Shown here piece after piece: positions 1 through 9,905 of a stretch of 64,000 bases of DNA. The DNA comes from Azoarcus sp. CIB (lineage in GTDB: Bacteria > Pseudomonadota > Gammaproteobacteria > Burkholderiales > Rhodocyclaceae). The DNA is taken from NCBI RefSeq assembly GCF_001190925.1, contig NZ_CP011072.1:4154001-4218000 (forward strand), written 5' to 3'. The position numbers and the translations under genes are program-made. Within the stretch, counting starts at the first letter, position 1, and every line of letters begins with the position of its first letter. The notes under the pieces are model-generated. The model was not told the DNA's origin, did not search any database, and saw only the letters and a list, made by a program, of their open reading frames with translations.

Positions 1-814
1 CGAACACGACCTCGTCGAAACGGTCGACCCGCTCCGGGGTATGCACCCACACCGCGTTGGCGTCGCGAAACACCCCCAGCACCGGCGTGTCGAGACGCAG
101 GTCGTCGAGCTGACTGCACATGCGCCGCACGTACTCGCGCCCTCCCCCGCGCACCGTCATCCACTGCGGCCGATCGGCGATCTGCAGCAGGCCGTGGTTG
201 TCGCAGAAGCGCACGAAGGTCTCGAGGGGATAGTCGAGCATGGCCCGCGTCGGGCAAGACCAGATCGCCGCAGCCATCGGCAACAGGTACCAGTCGCGAA
301 ACTCGCGGCTGTAGCGGTTCGCCGCCAGGTATTCACCCAGCCGCAGCCCCGCCGCCCCGTCGCCGCCAAGCGCGAACCGGGGGGCCTCGCGGTTGAAGCG
401 CAGGATGTCGCGCAGCATGCGCCAGAACCCCGGCCGCGCCGCATTGCCCGGCTGGGCGAAGAGGCTGCGCAGACTGGTTCCCGACCACTCCAGGTCCGGC
501 TGCGCGAGGCTCACGGAAAACGACATCTCCGTCTCGACGGCCTCGACGCCGAGCAGGCCGAAGAGCGCGATCAGGTTCGGGTAGGTGCGGCGATTGAACA
601 CCAGGAAGCCGGTGTCGACGGGGTGAGTCACCCCGTCCAGCGTCACGTCGACCGTGTTCGTGTGCCCGCCCGCCTGCTTGCCGGCCTCGAAGACGGTCAC
701 GTCATGCTCGCGCGACAGCATCCACGCACAGGCCAGGCCGGAGATCCCCGCGCCGACGACCGCAATCCGCCGCGCCGGACGCGGCTCCCACGGGAAGGCT
801 TCGCGCATGTTCAT
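1..814 (-). CDS. FAD-dependent amine-oxidase-like oxidoreductase (COG2907 type), 3' part outside window
   Basis: The visible 271 residues start MNMREAF and carry a Rossmann FAD-binding motif, VVGAGISGLA, near residues 18-27, followed by the acidic end of the second strand (TVFEAG). Further on, the segment YLLPMAAAIWSCP is typical of the predicted NAD/FAD-binding amine-oxidase-like family COG2907. The start is chosen because its ATG overlaps the TGA of the upstream small gene as ATGA, which indicates translational coupling. In other bacteria this family often sits near cyclopropane-fatty-acid-synthase-like methyltransferases, photolyases and LitR/CarH regulators (family knowledge), and a cobalamin-binding MerR gene is divergent here. 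The substrate is unknown, but a role in lipid modification under light or oxidative stress is a reasonable inference. The C-terminal part lies beyond the left edge. Confidence 0.88.
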   Translation of the reverse strand, partial: MNMREAFPWEPRPARRIAVVGAGISGLACAWMLSREHDVTVFEAGKQAGGHTNTVDVTLDGVTHPVDTGFLVFNRRTYPNLIALFGLLGVEAVETEMSFSVSLAQPDLEWSGTSLRSLFAQPGNAARPGFWRMLRDILRFNREAPRFALGGDGAAGLRLGEYLAANRYSREFRDWYLLPMAAAIWSCPTRAMLDYPLETFVRFCDNHGLLQIADRPQWMTVRGGGREYVRRMCSQLDDLRLDTPVLGVFRDANAVWVHTPERVDRFDEVVF

Positions 815-1056
815 GATGAGCACCCCTGCACCGTCGCCGGCGCGTAGTCGCCGCGATGAAGGAAGAGTTTCAGTGCCAACCCCTCGTCCACGGCATAATT
901 GTCCTGGACAGAAACCACTGCCGACGGATCGACCGGCGTGGCCGCAGCGGCCCGCGGAGCTGTCACGTAGATGAACAGCGCAGCACCTGCGACGACCGTC
1001 GCCGCAAGCAGCAGGGTGCGTTGCACGAGAGAGAACCTAAGGGTCTTGGCTTTCAT
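811..1056 (-). CDS. Small single-span membrane protein of unknown function
   Basis: This 81-residue protein starts MKAKTLRFS and has one hydrophobic segment (about residues 13-32, LLLAATVVAGAALFIYVTA). The remaining 45 or so residues are predicted outside the cytoplasm. I do not recognise the family. Support for a real gene: an AGGA ribosome site four bases before the ATG, a stop codon overlapping the start of the FAD oxidoreductase (ATGA), and a position directly downstream of the divergent promoter shared with the MerR gene. The hydrophobic segment could be an uncleaved signal anchor, or a signal peptide cut after the APRAAAA stretch. It is probably co-regulated and co-translated with the oxidoreductase. 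Confidence 0.72.
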   Translation of the reverse strand: MKAKTLRFSLVQRTLLLAATVVAGAALFIYVTAPRAAAATPVDPSAVVSVQDNYAVDEGLALKLFLHRGDYAPATVQGCSS

Positions 1057-1136
1057 TTTGTCCTGGACAAAATTTGTACACGGCTCTAACTTAGAGCCAT
1101 TCGCACACCGCGTCAAGGATTTGTCCACGACAAAAT
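1055..1136. promoter_or_regulatory. Divergent promoter/operator region with three palindromes
   Basis: Three palindromes fill the gap between two divergent start codons. Positions 1055-1073 are a perfect inverted repeat, ATTTTGTCC-T-GGACAAAAT. Positions 1082-1098 are a perfect repeat, GGCTCTAA-C-TTAGAGCC. Positions 1120-1134 repeat the first motif with one mismatch, TTTGTCC-A-CGACAAA. A TGTACA lies at 1075-1080. The outer copies touch both start codons, so both genes begin in the same context, GACAAAATGAAA. The middle palindrome could supply overlapping -10 boxes for both directions: TAACTT at 1087-1092 with TGGACA 17 bp upstream, and TAAGTT on the other strand with TTGACG 17 bp upstream. The promoter assignment is inference. 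Confidence 0.6.
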
Positions 1137-2052
1137 GAAAAATCTCGCCAACCACCCCGACGGCTTCGGCATTGCCGCGGTCGAACGCGACACCGGGCTG
1201 CCCAAGGACACGCTGCGCGTGTGGGAGCGCCGCTACGGCTTTCCGCAGCCCCTGCGCGACGCCAACGGCGAGCGCGTGTACCCCGCCGCACAGGTGGACA
1301 AACTGCGCCTCATCCGCCGCCTTCTCGACCAGGGCCTGCGCCCGTCGCGCATCGTCGCGGCCAGCACGGAAGAACTCGCGCAGCTGCTCGAGGCGTCGCC
1401 CGAGGCCGCTCCGCCCGCTGCCCCCGCCGGCTGGAACACCCTGCTCGCCTTCATGCAGCGGCAGGACGGCGCAGCCCTCCAGCGCGCACTGCAACAAAGC
1501 CTGCTTAAACAGGGCCTGCAGCGCTTCCTCACCGACACGCTCACCCCCCTCACCGATGCGGTCGGGCAGGCGTGGCTGCGCGGCGAACTGAGCGTGGCCG
1601 GCGAACACCTGTACACCGAGCAGGTGCACAACGTGTTGCGCGGCGCCATCGCGAACCACGGCGGGCATGGCGGGGCGCCGTCCATCCTGCTCACGACCTT
1701 CCCGAACGAACTGCATTCGCTCGGCCTGCTGATGGCCGAGGCCATGTTTGCGCCCGAGGGCGCGCACTGCACCTCGCTCGGCACCCAGACGCCGCTCGCC
1801 GACATCGAGCACGCCGCCACGCAGGCCGGCATCGACGTCGTCGCGCTGTCCTTCAGCGCGGCCTATCCGCCGCGCCAGGCGGTCGAGGGCCTCAACACGC
1901 TACGCGCCCGCCTGCCCGCCAGCATTGCACTCTGGGCCGGCGGTCTGGCCGTGCGCGAGCAGCAGCGCAAGCTGCCGGGCATCCGCGTCATCGCAGACCT
2001 GCACGACGGCATCGCCGCCCTCGCAGAGTGGCGCGCCGCGCATCCCGCATGA
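1135..2052 (+). CDS. MerR-family transcriptional regulator with cobalamin-binding domain (LitR/CarH type)
   Basis: The 305-residue protein has an N-terminal MerR winged helix (about residues 10-80, with TLRVWERRYGFP) and a C-terminal B12-binding region. In the helical cap, W-x9-EH is intact (WLRGELSVAGEH). The cobalamin motif appears as E-x-H-x-x-G (ELHSLG), with the later LSFSAAY and WAGGLA segments of the Rossmann fold. In CarH and LitR proteins these residues hold adenosylcobalamin, and light breaks the Co-C bond and releases the protein from DNA (established for the family). This protein therefore has the residues expected of a B12 photoreceptor repressor. It most likely controls its own gene and the divergent small-protein/FAD-oxidoreductase operon through the palindromes in the shared gap. 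Confidence 0.88.
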   Translation: MKNLANHPDGFGIAAVERDTGLPKDTLRVWERRYGFPQPLRDANGERVYPAAQVDKLRLIRRLLDQGLRPSRIVAASTEELAQLLEASPEAAPPAAPAGWNTLLAFMQRQDGAALQRALQQSLLKQGLQRFLTDTLTPLTDAVGQAWLRGELSVAGEHLYTEQVHNVLRGAIANHGGHGGAPSILLTTFPNELHSLGLLMAEAMFAPEGAHCTSLGTQTPLADIEHAATQAGIDVVALSFSAAYPPRQAVEGLNTLRARLPASIALWAGGLAVREQQRKLPGIRVIADLHDGIAALAEWRAAHPA

Positions 2053-2084
2053 GACGCCGGCAGGCGCATCCCGGGCGCGCGCGC

Positions 2085-2090
2085 TAGAAT
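2085..2090 (+). promoter_or_regulatory. Putative -10 box TAGAAT
   Basis: GCTAGAATCGCGCC sits about 49 bases before the start of the heptose-phosphate adenylyltransferase gene. No convincing -35 box lies at 16-18 bp. The same TAGAAT context recurs at several other gene fronts in the window. Confidence 0.4.
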
Positions 2091-2138
2091 CGCGCCTTCC
2101 GGGACCGCACGCGGTCCCCGTCCCGCTCTCAGGAACCG

Positions 2139-2627
2139 ATGCCCTACCCTCGCCCCGCCTTCGAAGGCAAGATCTGCCCCCCCGAGGCGCTGCGCGCCCG
2201 CGCCGCGGCCCTGTCGCGCCCGCTCGTGTTCACCAACGGCTGCTTCGACATCCTGCACCGCGGGCATGTCACCTACCTCGCGCAGGCGCGCGCGCTCGGC
2301 GCGGCGATGGTCGTCGCGCTGAACACCGACGCGTCGGTGAAGCGGCTTGGCAAGGGCGACGACCGACCGGTGAATCCGCTGGAGGACCGCGCCGCCGTGA
2401 TGGCCGCGCTGGAATGCGTCGATCTCGTCACGTGGTTCGACGAGGACACGCCGCTGCAGCGCATCCTCGACGCACGCCCGGAGGTGCTGGTGAAAGGCGG
2501 CGACTGGCCGGTGGACCGCATCGTTGGCGCCGCGGAAGTGAGCGGCTGGGGCGGGACGGTGCATTCCATCCCGTTCGAGCACGACCGCTCGACGACCGCC
2601 CTGATCGGGCGCATCCGCAGTCTCTGA
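2139..2627 (+). CDS. rfaE2: D-glycero-beta-D-manno-heptose 1-phosphate adenylyltransferase
   Basis: The 162-residue single-domain nucleotidyltransferase transfers AMP from ATP to heptose 1-phosphate, giving ADP-heptose for the lipopolysaccharide inner core. The signature [15 protein letters not shown] (about residues 30-44) contains the HxGH motif of the cytidylyltransferase superfamily. A later KGGDW and the STTALI segment near the C-terminus match the RfaE domain II family. It corresponds to the C-terminal half of E. coli HldE. Here the kinase half is not fused and not in the window, as is usual in betaproteobacteria. The gene is monocistronic, follows the MerR regulator on the same strand after about 86 bp, and converges with the histidine kinase gene. 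Confidence 0.93.
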   Translation: MPYPRPAFEGKICPPEALRARAAALSRPLVFTNGCFDILHRGHVTYLAQARALGAAMVVALNTDASVKRLGKGDDRPVNPLEDRAAVMAALECVDLVTWFDEDTPLQRILDARPEVLVKGGDWPVDRIVGAAEVSGWGGTVHSIPFEHDRSTTALIGRIRSL

Positions 2628-2641
2628 CGCCGGCGCGGCGC

Positions 2642-4639
2642 TCAGCCCGCCGACGGCCCCCCTGCGCTCACGCCCGCCTGTGCCGTGAGCGGCGCGACAC
2701 GCGGCAGACGCACGCGCATCGTCGTCCCCGCCCCCGGCTGACTGACGACCGAAATCGTGCCGCCGAGCACGTTCGACAGCAGGCTGTGCACGATGTGCAG
2801 GCCCAGGCCGCTGCCGCCCTTGCCGAGGCGCGACGTGAAGAAGGGCTCGAAGATGCGCCCCTGCAGCTCCGGCGGGATGCCGCACCCGTCGTCGCTGACC
2901 TCCAGCAACACCCAGTCGGCGCCCTCGGCGCGGCCGACGATCCGCACCTCGCCCTCGTTCCGCCCTTCCAGACCATGCAGGACGGCATTGTTGATGAGGT
3001 TCGCGAGCACCTGCCCGAGCGCGCCGGGGTAACTGTCGAGCCGCGCCGACACATCGACCTCGGTCACCAGGCGGAACGGCAGGCGCTTCAGCGAAGGGCG
3101 CAGCGTCATGACGATCTCGTCGACCACCTCGCCCAGGCCGAACTCGCGCCGCTGCGCGCTCGACTGGTCCACCGCGACCTGCTTGAAGCTCGCGACGAGT
3201 GCCGCGGAACGCTCCAGGTTGCGCTCGATGATCGCGTTGCCGGCCTCCGTGTCTTGGAGATAGCGCTCCAGCGTTGAACGCCGCAGCCCGGATTCGAGCT
3301 CGCGCCGCAGCGCGCGCGTCTGGTCGCGCACGGTGTTCGCGGCGATCAGGCTGTTGCCCAGCGGCGTGCCGAGCTCATGCGCGACACCGGCGACGAGCGC
3401 ACCGAGCGCAGCCATCTTCTCGGAGCGGACCAGTTCCTCCTGCGTCCGCCGCAGGGTTTCGAGTGCCCCTGAAAGCTCCTCGTTGCTGCGGTGCAGCTCC
3501 ACTGTGCGCTCGGCGACGCGCGTCTCGAGCGTCTGGTTGAGCTCCTGCAGCTCCGCCTGGCTCGCCACGATCGCCGCCTCGCGCTCGCGGATCGCCTGCC
3601 CCATGTGCTGGAAGGCGGCGGCGAGCCGGTTGAACTCGCGCACCCGCGAAGACCTCCACGCCAGGTCGTAGCGCCCCCGTTCGACGCCACGGGCGAAGAG
3701 CGACAGGTCGCGGAACAGGCGGCCGAAATAGCCGGCCTGGATCGCTGCGCCGACCAGGCCGACGATCCAGGCCGTTGCCAGCCCGACGAGCATGATCAGT
3801 TCGGCCGTTTGCGAAGCCCGGAACGCCTCCGACTGCGGCCGGATCACGAGCACCTGCCAGCCCAGCGGCGATACCGGCACGCTGCTGCCGATCATGTCGA
3901 TGCCGTCCACGGTCAGGAGCACCTGACGGCTGCCGTCGTCGTGGTCGTGCCGCGCCTCGTGCGGCACGTCGGCGAGCACGGGCACCGCCCCGGCCTTCAG
4001 GCCGGCGGTGTCGCCGAGGAGCGCCCCGCGGCCATCCAGCAGCAGCGTGCGCAGCCCACCGTCGTCCATCACGTCACCAACGGCGTGCAGCAGCGGCCCG
4101 GACGACAGTTCCCCGAACAGCGTCACCCCCGCATGCCGCACGGCGACCACCGCGAGCGCGTCGCCCGCTGACGGCGACAGCACGACGTCTGACCAATGCA
4201 CGCCCGGCGCGCGCTTCAGCGCCGCCACCAGCGGATGCAGCGACACGTCGCGCCCGACAAGCTCGGCTCGCGACCGGCGGCGTTCCGGCGGCAGCCCCAC
4301 GGCAAAGATCCTGCCGTCGTCGTCGAGCGCGTACACGGCCGCCAGGGCGTCATTGCTGTCGACGAGGCGGTCGAGCAGCGCCGAAACCGCCTCGGGGCTC
4401 CACGGATCGCCCGTCACCAGGACCTGCGAGATCGCACGCACCGCCGCTTCCGGACGCGTGACCTGCGCCTCGATCTGGGCCGCGACCGCGTGCGAGATCT
4501 GATGCTGCCGCAGGGTAGTGTCGCGGTCGATCTGCGGCAAAAGCCAGAGCTCCATCAGGCCGTAGACGACTGCGAAAGTCAGCGTCGCGACCAGCAGCGA
4601 GCGCAGGAACAGCAGCCGAGAGAGGCGGACCGGGCGCAT
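2642..4639 (-). CDS. Membrane sensor histidine kinase
   Basis: The 665-residue kinase is counted from the ATG at 4639 (MRPVRLS); a TTG 13 codons upstream is an alternative. Transmembrane helices at about 10-32 and 283-305 flank a periplasmic sensor region of about 245 residues. A HAMP-like linker and a long coiled coil (about 350-410) follow. The phosphoacceptor motif GVAHELGTPLG has its histidine near residue 421. The ATPase domain has an N box (NLINNAV), DDGCGIPPE and a GSGLGL G2 box. The HELGTPLG form is typical of kinases with phosphatase-like controls. It is the last gene of a unit with the upstream REC-GGDEF-EAL gene (127-bp gap) and may signal to its REC domain. The stimulus is unknown. 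Confidence 0.87.
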   Translation of the reverse strand: MRPVRLSRLLFLRSLLVATLTFAVVYGLMELWLLPQIDRDTTLRQHQISHAVAAQIEAQVTRPEAAVRAISQVLVTGDPWSPEAVSALLDRLVDSNDALAAVYALDDDGRIFAVGLPPERRRSRAELVGRDVSLHPLVAALKRAPGVHWSDVVLSPSAGDALAVVAVRHAGVTLFGELSSGPLLHAVGDVMDDGGLRTLLLDGRGALLGDTAGLKAGAVPVLADVPHEARHDHDDGSRQVLLTVDGIDMIGSSVPVSPLGWQVLVIRPQSEAFRASQTAELIMLVGLATAWIVGLVGAAIQAGYFGRLFRDLSLFARGVERGRYDLAWRSSRVREFNRLAAAFQHMGQAIREREAAIVASQAELQELNQTLETRVAERTVELHRSNEELSGALETLRRTQEELVRSEKMAALGALVAGVAHELGTPLGNSLIAANTVRDQTRALRRELESGLRRSTLERYLQDTEAGNAIIERNLERSAALVASFKQVAVDQSSAQRREFGLGEVVDEIVMTLRPSLKRLPFRLVTEVDVSARLDSYPGALGQVLANLINNAVLHGLEGRNEGEVRIVGRAEGADWVLLEVSDDGCGIPPELQGRIFEPFFTSRLGKGGSGLGLHIVHSLLSNVLGGTISVVSQPGAGTTMRVRLPRVAPLTAQAGVSAGGPSAG

Positions 4640-4766
4640 CAGGCGACGTTCGTGGCAGATCCTGCGGTCACACGGCAACGCTCATCGCCGGACCACGGCG
4701 CGACCATGTCTTCCGCAGCATCGCTCGTCACCGCGCGCGGTGCTTGGTGCGGCAGGCCGCGCGCGT

Positions 4767-7001
4767 TCAGCATCCGGGCTGCGCGCCCGATCCCGACGAG
4801 TGCTCGGCCAGCCAGACGCGCCAGTCGTCGGCCGGCATCGGCCGCGCGAAGTGGTAGCCCTGGCCGAGCTGGCAGCCCATCGCCTGAAGCCGCCCGGCCT
4901 GCTCGGCCTGCTCGATGCCTTCGGCGATCAGCTCGATGCCCAGCCGGTCGCCCAGCCCGCACACGAGGCCGGCGATATCGCCCCCCTTGCCGGCACCGCC
5001 GATGTCGTTGATGAAGGCGCGGTCGATCTTCAGGCGGTCGACGTTCATGCGCTGCAGGTGGCTGAGCGACGAGAAGCCCGTGCCGAAGTCGTCGATCGCG
5101 ATATCCAGCCCCATCGCCTTGACGTGCCCGAACAGCTCGATCATGCGGTCGCCCTCGCCCATCGCGACCGACTCGGTGATCTCCAGCTCGATCTGCCTCG
5201 GCGACACGCCGCTGTCCTCGATCGCGGCGCGCAGGCGGCCGAGGAAGTGCGGATCGCGGAACTGGATCACCGAAACGTTGATCGCCATGCGCACCGCGCC
5301 GTGCCCCGCCCGTGCCATGCGCGCGGCCTCCTCGCAGGCACGCCGCAGCACCCACTCGCCGATCGCCACGATCAGACCCGAGCGCTCGGCCAGCGGGATG
5401 AAGCGGTCGGGGGGAATCATCGCCCCGTCGCTCGTGCGCCAGCGCAGCAGGGCCTCGGCCCCGACACAGCGCCCGCTCGCGAGTTCGATCTGCGGCTGGA
5501 ACACGAGGAACAGTTCGTTCGCGCCGAAGGCGCCACGCAGGTTGTGCAACAGGTTCACGCGCCCGCGAATTTCCTCGCTGACGCCGCGGTTGTAGCGCGC
5601 GACGGACCCTCGCTCGGCCTGCTTCGCGCGCTTGAGCGCGAGGTAACCGTCCTCCAGCGCCTCGCTACCGTCCCCGGCGACGTCGTCGAGGCGGACGATA
5701 CCCACGGTCACGGACACGATGACGCTCTCGCCTTCGACCTCCAGCGGATCGGCGAACAGGCCGTCGAGACAGCTCACGTCCGCATCGTGGGCCGTCCAGA
5801 ACACCGCAAAGCTGTCGCTGCCCACCCGCGCGACACTGACATGAGTGCCGCAGCCGGCAACGATGCGCGCGGCGACGCCCTTGAGCAGCGCATCGCCGTA
5901 TTGATAGCCGAAGGCGCCGTTGATCTCGCCGAAATGGTCGACGTCCACCACCGCGAGCACGCCGCGACGGCCGTCATGCTCGCGCAGATGTGCGTCGAGC
6001 AGCTCCAGCAACTGCCGACGGTTGGGCAACTGCACGAGCGGATCGAAATACGAATACTCGTTGAGCCGCTGCACGAGATCGACGTTGTCCAGGCACACCG
6101 ACACGTTCGCACAGAACACTTCGAGCAGGGCCGGATCGAGCTCGTCGGCCAGGTAACCCGTTTCCACGTAGGCGGCGAGGTCGCGCCCGGGCCGCGAGCC
6201 GAAGTACAGCGCGATGCCCTGCCCCGGTTCGACGACGTTCGCACGCTGCGTCAGCGCGCGTTCGAGGATCGTGCGGATGGCCGGATCCTGCAGCGCGTCG
6301 AGCGGCTGGCGGGTGGCGTGGCCGAAACGGCCGGCTGCCGCGATCACTTCGCACGGCGCGCCGGCGTCACGGCGCGCACACACCAGCCCTTCGGGCGGCA
6401 GCGCGAGCAAGCCGGCGATCTGCGTGATCACGCCGCCCGCGAAGTCGGCGAGCCCCTCGCAGCGCAGCAGTTCGGCGCTACCGCGCACGATATGCGCCAG
6501 CCCGGCACGGCTCGCGCTGACGATGCGGATCTGCTGGTAGGCACGGATCGCGGCGGTGAGTGCCGCGTACAGCCGGGTACGAGAGAGCTCCGACTTGTTC
6601 TTGTAGTCGTTGATGTCGTAGTCGCGGATCGCGTCGAGTTCCGGCGCGTACCCGGGCTGGCCGGTGCGCAGGATGATGCGCACGTCGCGCATGTGAAAAC
6701 GATGGCGGATCTCGTCGACGAGCTGCAAGCCGGCATCCTGCGTTTCCATCACGACGTCGAGCAGGATCACCGCGATGTCGCGCTCGGCGGCGAACAGCGT
6801 ACGCGCCTCGGCGGCGGAACGGGCATGCAGGAAAGCGAGCGGACGCCCCAGGATCTCGGTGTTGGCGAGGCTCAGCTCGGTGCTGCGATGGACATCTTCG
6901 TCGTCATCGACGATCGCGACCTTCCACCGGGCAGACACGGCGACCGGCTGGAGTTGCGCTTCGGCCGCGAATTCGAGCAGATCTTCATCGGGAAGGCTCA
7001 T
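4767..7001 (-). CDS. Response-regulator-like protein with DUF3369, degenerate GGDEF and EAL domains
   Basis: The 744-residue protein has an N-terminal receiver domain (about 28-155: acidic pocket VDDDEDVH, phosphoacceptor in LLDVVMET), then a DUF3369/GAF-like region (about 160-330). The GGDEF domain is degenerate: the active-site loop reads GSDSF, so cyclase activity is unlikely. The C-terminal EAL domain looks catalytically complete: EALLRW, INVS, EITES, DDFGTGFSS, LKIDRAF and IAEGIE are all present. The likely activity is hydrolysis of cyclic di-GMP, tuned by phosphorylation from the adjacent histidine kinase (inference). The gene lies 10 bp after the 90-aa gene and upstream of the kinase on the same strand, consistent with a three-gene operon. 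Confidence 0.88.
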   Translation of the reverse strand: MSLPDEDLLEFAAEAQLQPVAVSARWKVAIVDDDEDVHRSTELSLANTEILGRPLAFLHARSAAEARTLFAAERDIAVILLDVVMETQDAGLQLVDEIRHRFHMRDVRIILRTGQPGYAPELDAIRDYDINDYKNKSELSRTRLYAALTAAIRAYQQIRIVSASRAGLAHIVRGSAELLRCEGLADFAGGVITQIAGLLALPPEGLVCARRDAGAPCEVIAAAGRFGHATRQPLDALQDPAIRTILERALTQRANVVEPGQGIALYFGSRPGRDLAAYVETGYLADELDPALLEVFCANVSVCLDNVDLVQRLNEYSYFDPLVQLPNRRQLLELLDAHLREHDGRRGVLAVVDVDHFGEINGAFGYQYGDALLKGVAARIVAGCGTHVSVARVGSDSFAVFWTAHDADVSCLDGLFADPLEVEGESVIVSVTVGIVRLDDVAGDGSEALEDGYLALKRAKQAERGSVARYNRGVSEEIRGRVNLLHNLRGAFGANELFLVFQPQIELASGRCVGAEALLRWRTSDGAMIPPDRFIPLAERSGLIVAIGEWVLRRACEEAARMARAGHGAVRMAINVSVIQFRDPHFLGRLRAAIEDSGVSPRQIELEITESVAMGEGDRMIELFGHVKAMGLDIAIDDFGTGFSSLSHLQRMNVDRLKIDRAFINDIGGAGKGGDIAGLVCGLGDRLGIELIAEGIEQAEQAGRLQAMGCQLGQGYHFARPMPADDWRVWLAEHSSGSGAQPGC

Positions 7002-7011
7002 CTACGACACG

Positions 7012-7284
7012 TCACCCCTGGATTCCCCGCCGCGACTCGCCCACGGTGTCGCGCCAGTCGGACGTGATGTTTTCCTCGAATTCCGGAAACTCGCGATCGT
7101 GCTCCATCAGCAGACGCAGGATCGTGCGCGCATGGTCGCCGGGAAAGCCTCGCCGCTGGCCGTCGCGCGTGTCGTTCATGAGCCGGTTGATGAACTCGCG
7201 GCAGTCGCGCGTTCCCCACAACTCGTCGATCCGCACGAGGTGAGGATAAGCCTCGTAGAGCTTCGAAACGTTGGTCTTCCGCAT
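7012..7284 (-). CDS. Hypothetical 90-residue protein, first gene of the c-di-GMP operon
   Basis: The small, charged, soluble protein starts MRKTNVSKLYEAYP and has no membrane segment or cysteine cluster. Tryptophans, acidic clusters and repeated RxF-type helices suggest a small helical protein. A purine-rich GGGGGA ribosome site precedes the ATG. Its stop lies 10 bp before the REC-GGDEF-EAL gene, so the two are almost certainly co-transcribed. I do not recognise the family. Because small genes next to such signalling proteins often encode adaptors or regulators, a partner role is possible, but this is only inferred from position. Confidence 0.72.
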   Translation of the reverse strand: MRKTNVSKLYEAYPHLVRIDELWGTRDCREFINRLMNDTRDGQRRGFPGDHARTILRLLMEHDREFPEFEENITSDWRDTVGESRRGIQG

Positions 7285-7459
7285 GGGATCCCCCGCCGTG
7301 CATGACCCGCAACTTTAGTGATAGACGAACGATAACACCGTCATCGACCGGAGTCGAACCCCGGTCGGCGCCTGCCGGGCGCACCCATCCCATTGACATT
7401 ACCATGAAACGTAACCTGGGCGCTTCCCAGCCTGTTTAGAGCCGGCCTGCCCCGGTACA

Positions 7460-9289
<1,830 letters not shown>

Positions 9290-9302
9290 TCGCGCGCGGC
9301 TT

Positions 9303-9905
9303 TCAGGCCATCAGCAGGGACGGGCGGGCGAAGAAGTAGCCCTGGAAGAGATCGAAGCCGAGCTCGACGCAACGGCGGGCGCGCTCCAGCGTATCCACCT
9401 TTTCCGCCAGCAGTTTCGCCGGATGCAGCCGCAGGCGGCGCACCAACCGTTCCAACGCTTCCGGTTCGAGCTGGAGAATGTCAATTTTGACGACATCCAC
9501 GATGTCGAGCAGCGGCTCCATCTCGCGACTCACGCTGCAGACGTCGTCGAGGGCGAGGCGGTAGCCGAGGTGCTTCAATTCGGAGCAGCGATCCACGACG
9601 GCGCAGTCGATCGTGACGGTTTCGAGCAATTCGAGCACCACGCGATCGCGCGGCAGGCTTTCGACGCGACAGCTCATCAGCATTTCCGCATCGACATTAA
9701 CGAAGCCGGCACGGCCGCCAATCACGCTGTTCAGGCCGAGACGGCCGAAGGCATGCGCAATGACCTGCGCCGTGGCCCGCGCGTCGTCGGTGACGCGGGC
9801 TTCGCCCGATTCATCTTCGCGAAAGAGCAGCTCGTAGGCAGCGACCTTGCGCTGCCGGTCGAAAATCGGCTGGCGCGCGAGAAAAATGTCGTTCCTGGAT
9901 TTCAT
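9303..9905 (-). CDS. Stand-alone divergent EAL-domain protein (YuxH family without HDOD)
   Basis: The 200-residue protein begins MKSRNDIFLARQPIFDRQRKV, the typical start of EAL-HDOD (YuxH-like) proteins. It ends straight after GYFFARP, where the HDOD domain normally begins. Only 13 bp separate its stop from the recQ stop, so no HDOD remnant remains. Catalytic motifs are altered: ELLFRE replaces EALLR and AEKVD replaces AEGVE, while DD and VKID remain. It is therefore more likely a cyclic di-GMP sensor or an inactive relic than a phosphodiesterase. A good GAGGAGG ribosome site precedes the ATG, which argues for expression. It is convergent with recQ. Confidence 0.8.
   Translation of the reverse strand: MKSRNDIFLARQPIFDRQRKVAAYELLFREDESGEARVTDDARATAQVIAHAFGRLGLNSVIGGRAGFVNVDAEMLMSCRVESLPRDRVVLELLETVTIDCAVVDRCSELKHLGYRLALDDVCSVSREMEPLLDIVDVVKIDILQLEPEALERLVRRLRLHPAKLLAEKVDTLERARRCVELGFDLFQGYFFARPSLLMA

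Noticed and set aside
7346-7366. tRNA T-arm-like sequence GACCGGAGTCGAACCCCGGTC upstream of the 90-residue gene
   Set aside because: The stem does not fit a five-pair T-stem with a seven-base loop, and no acceptor or anticodon arm accompanies it. It is probably chance.
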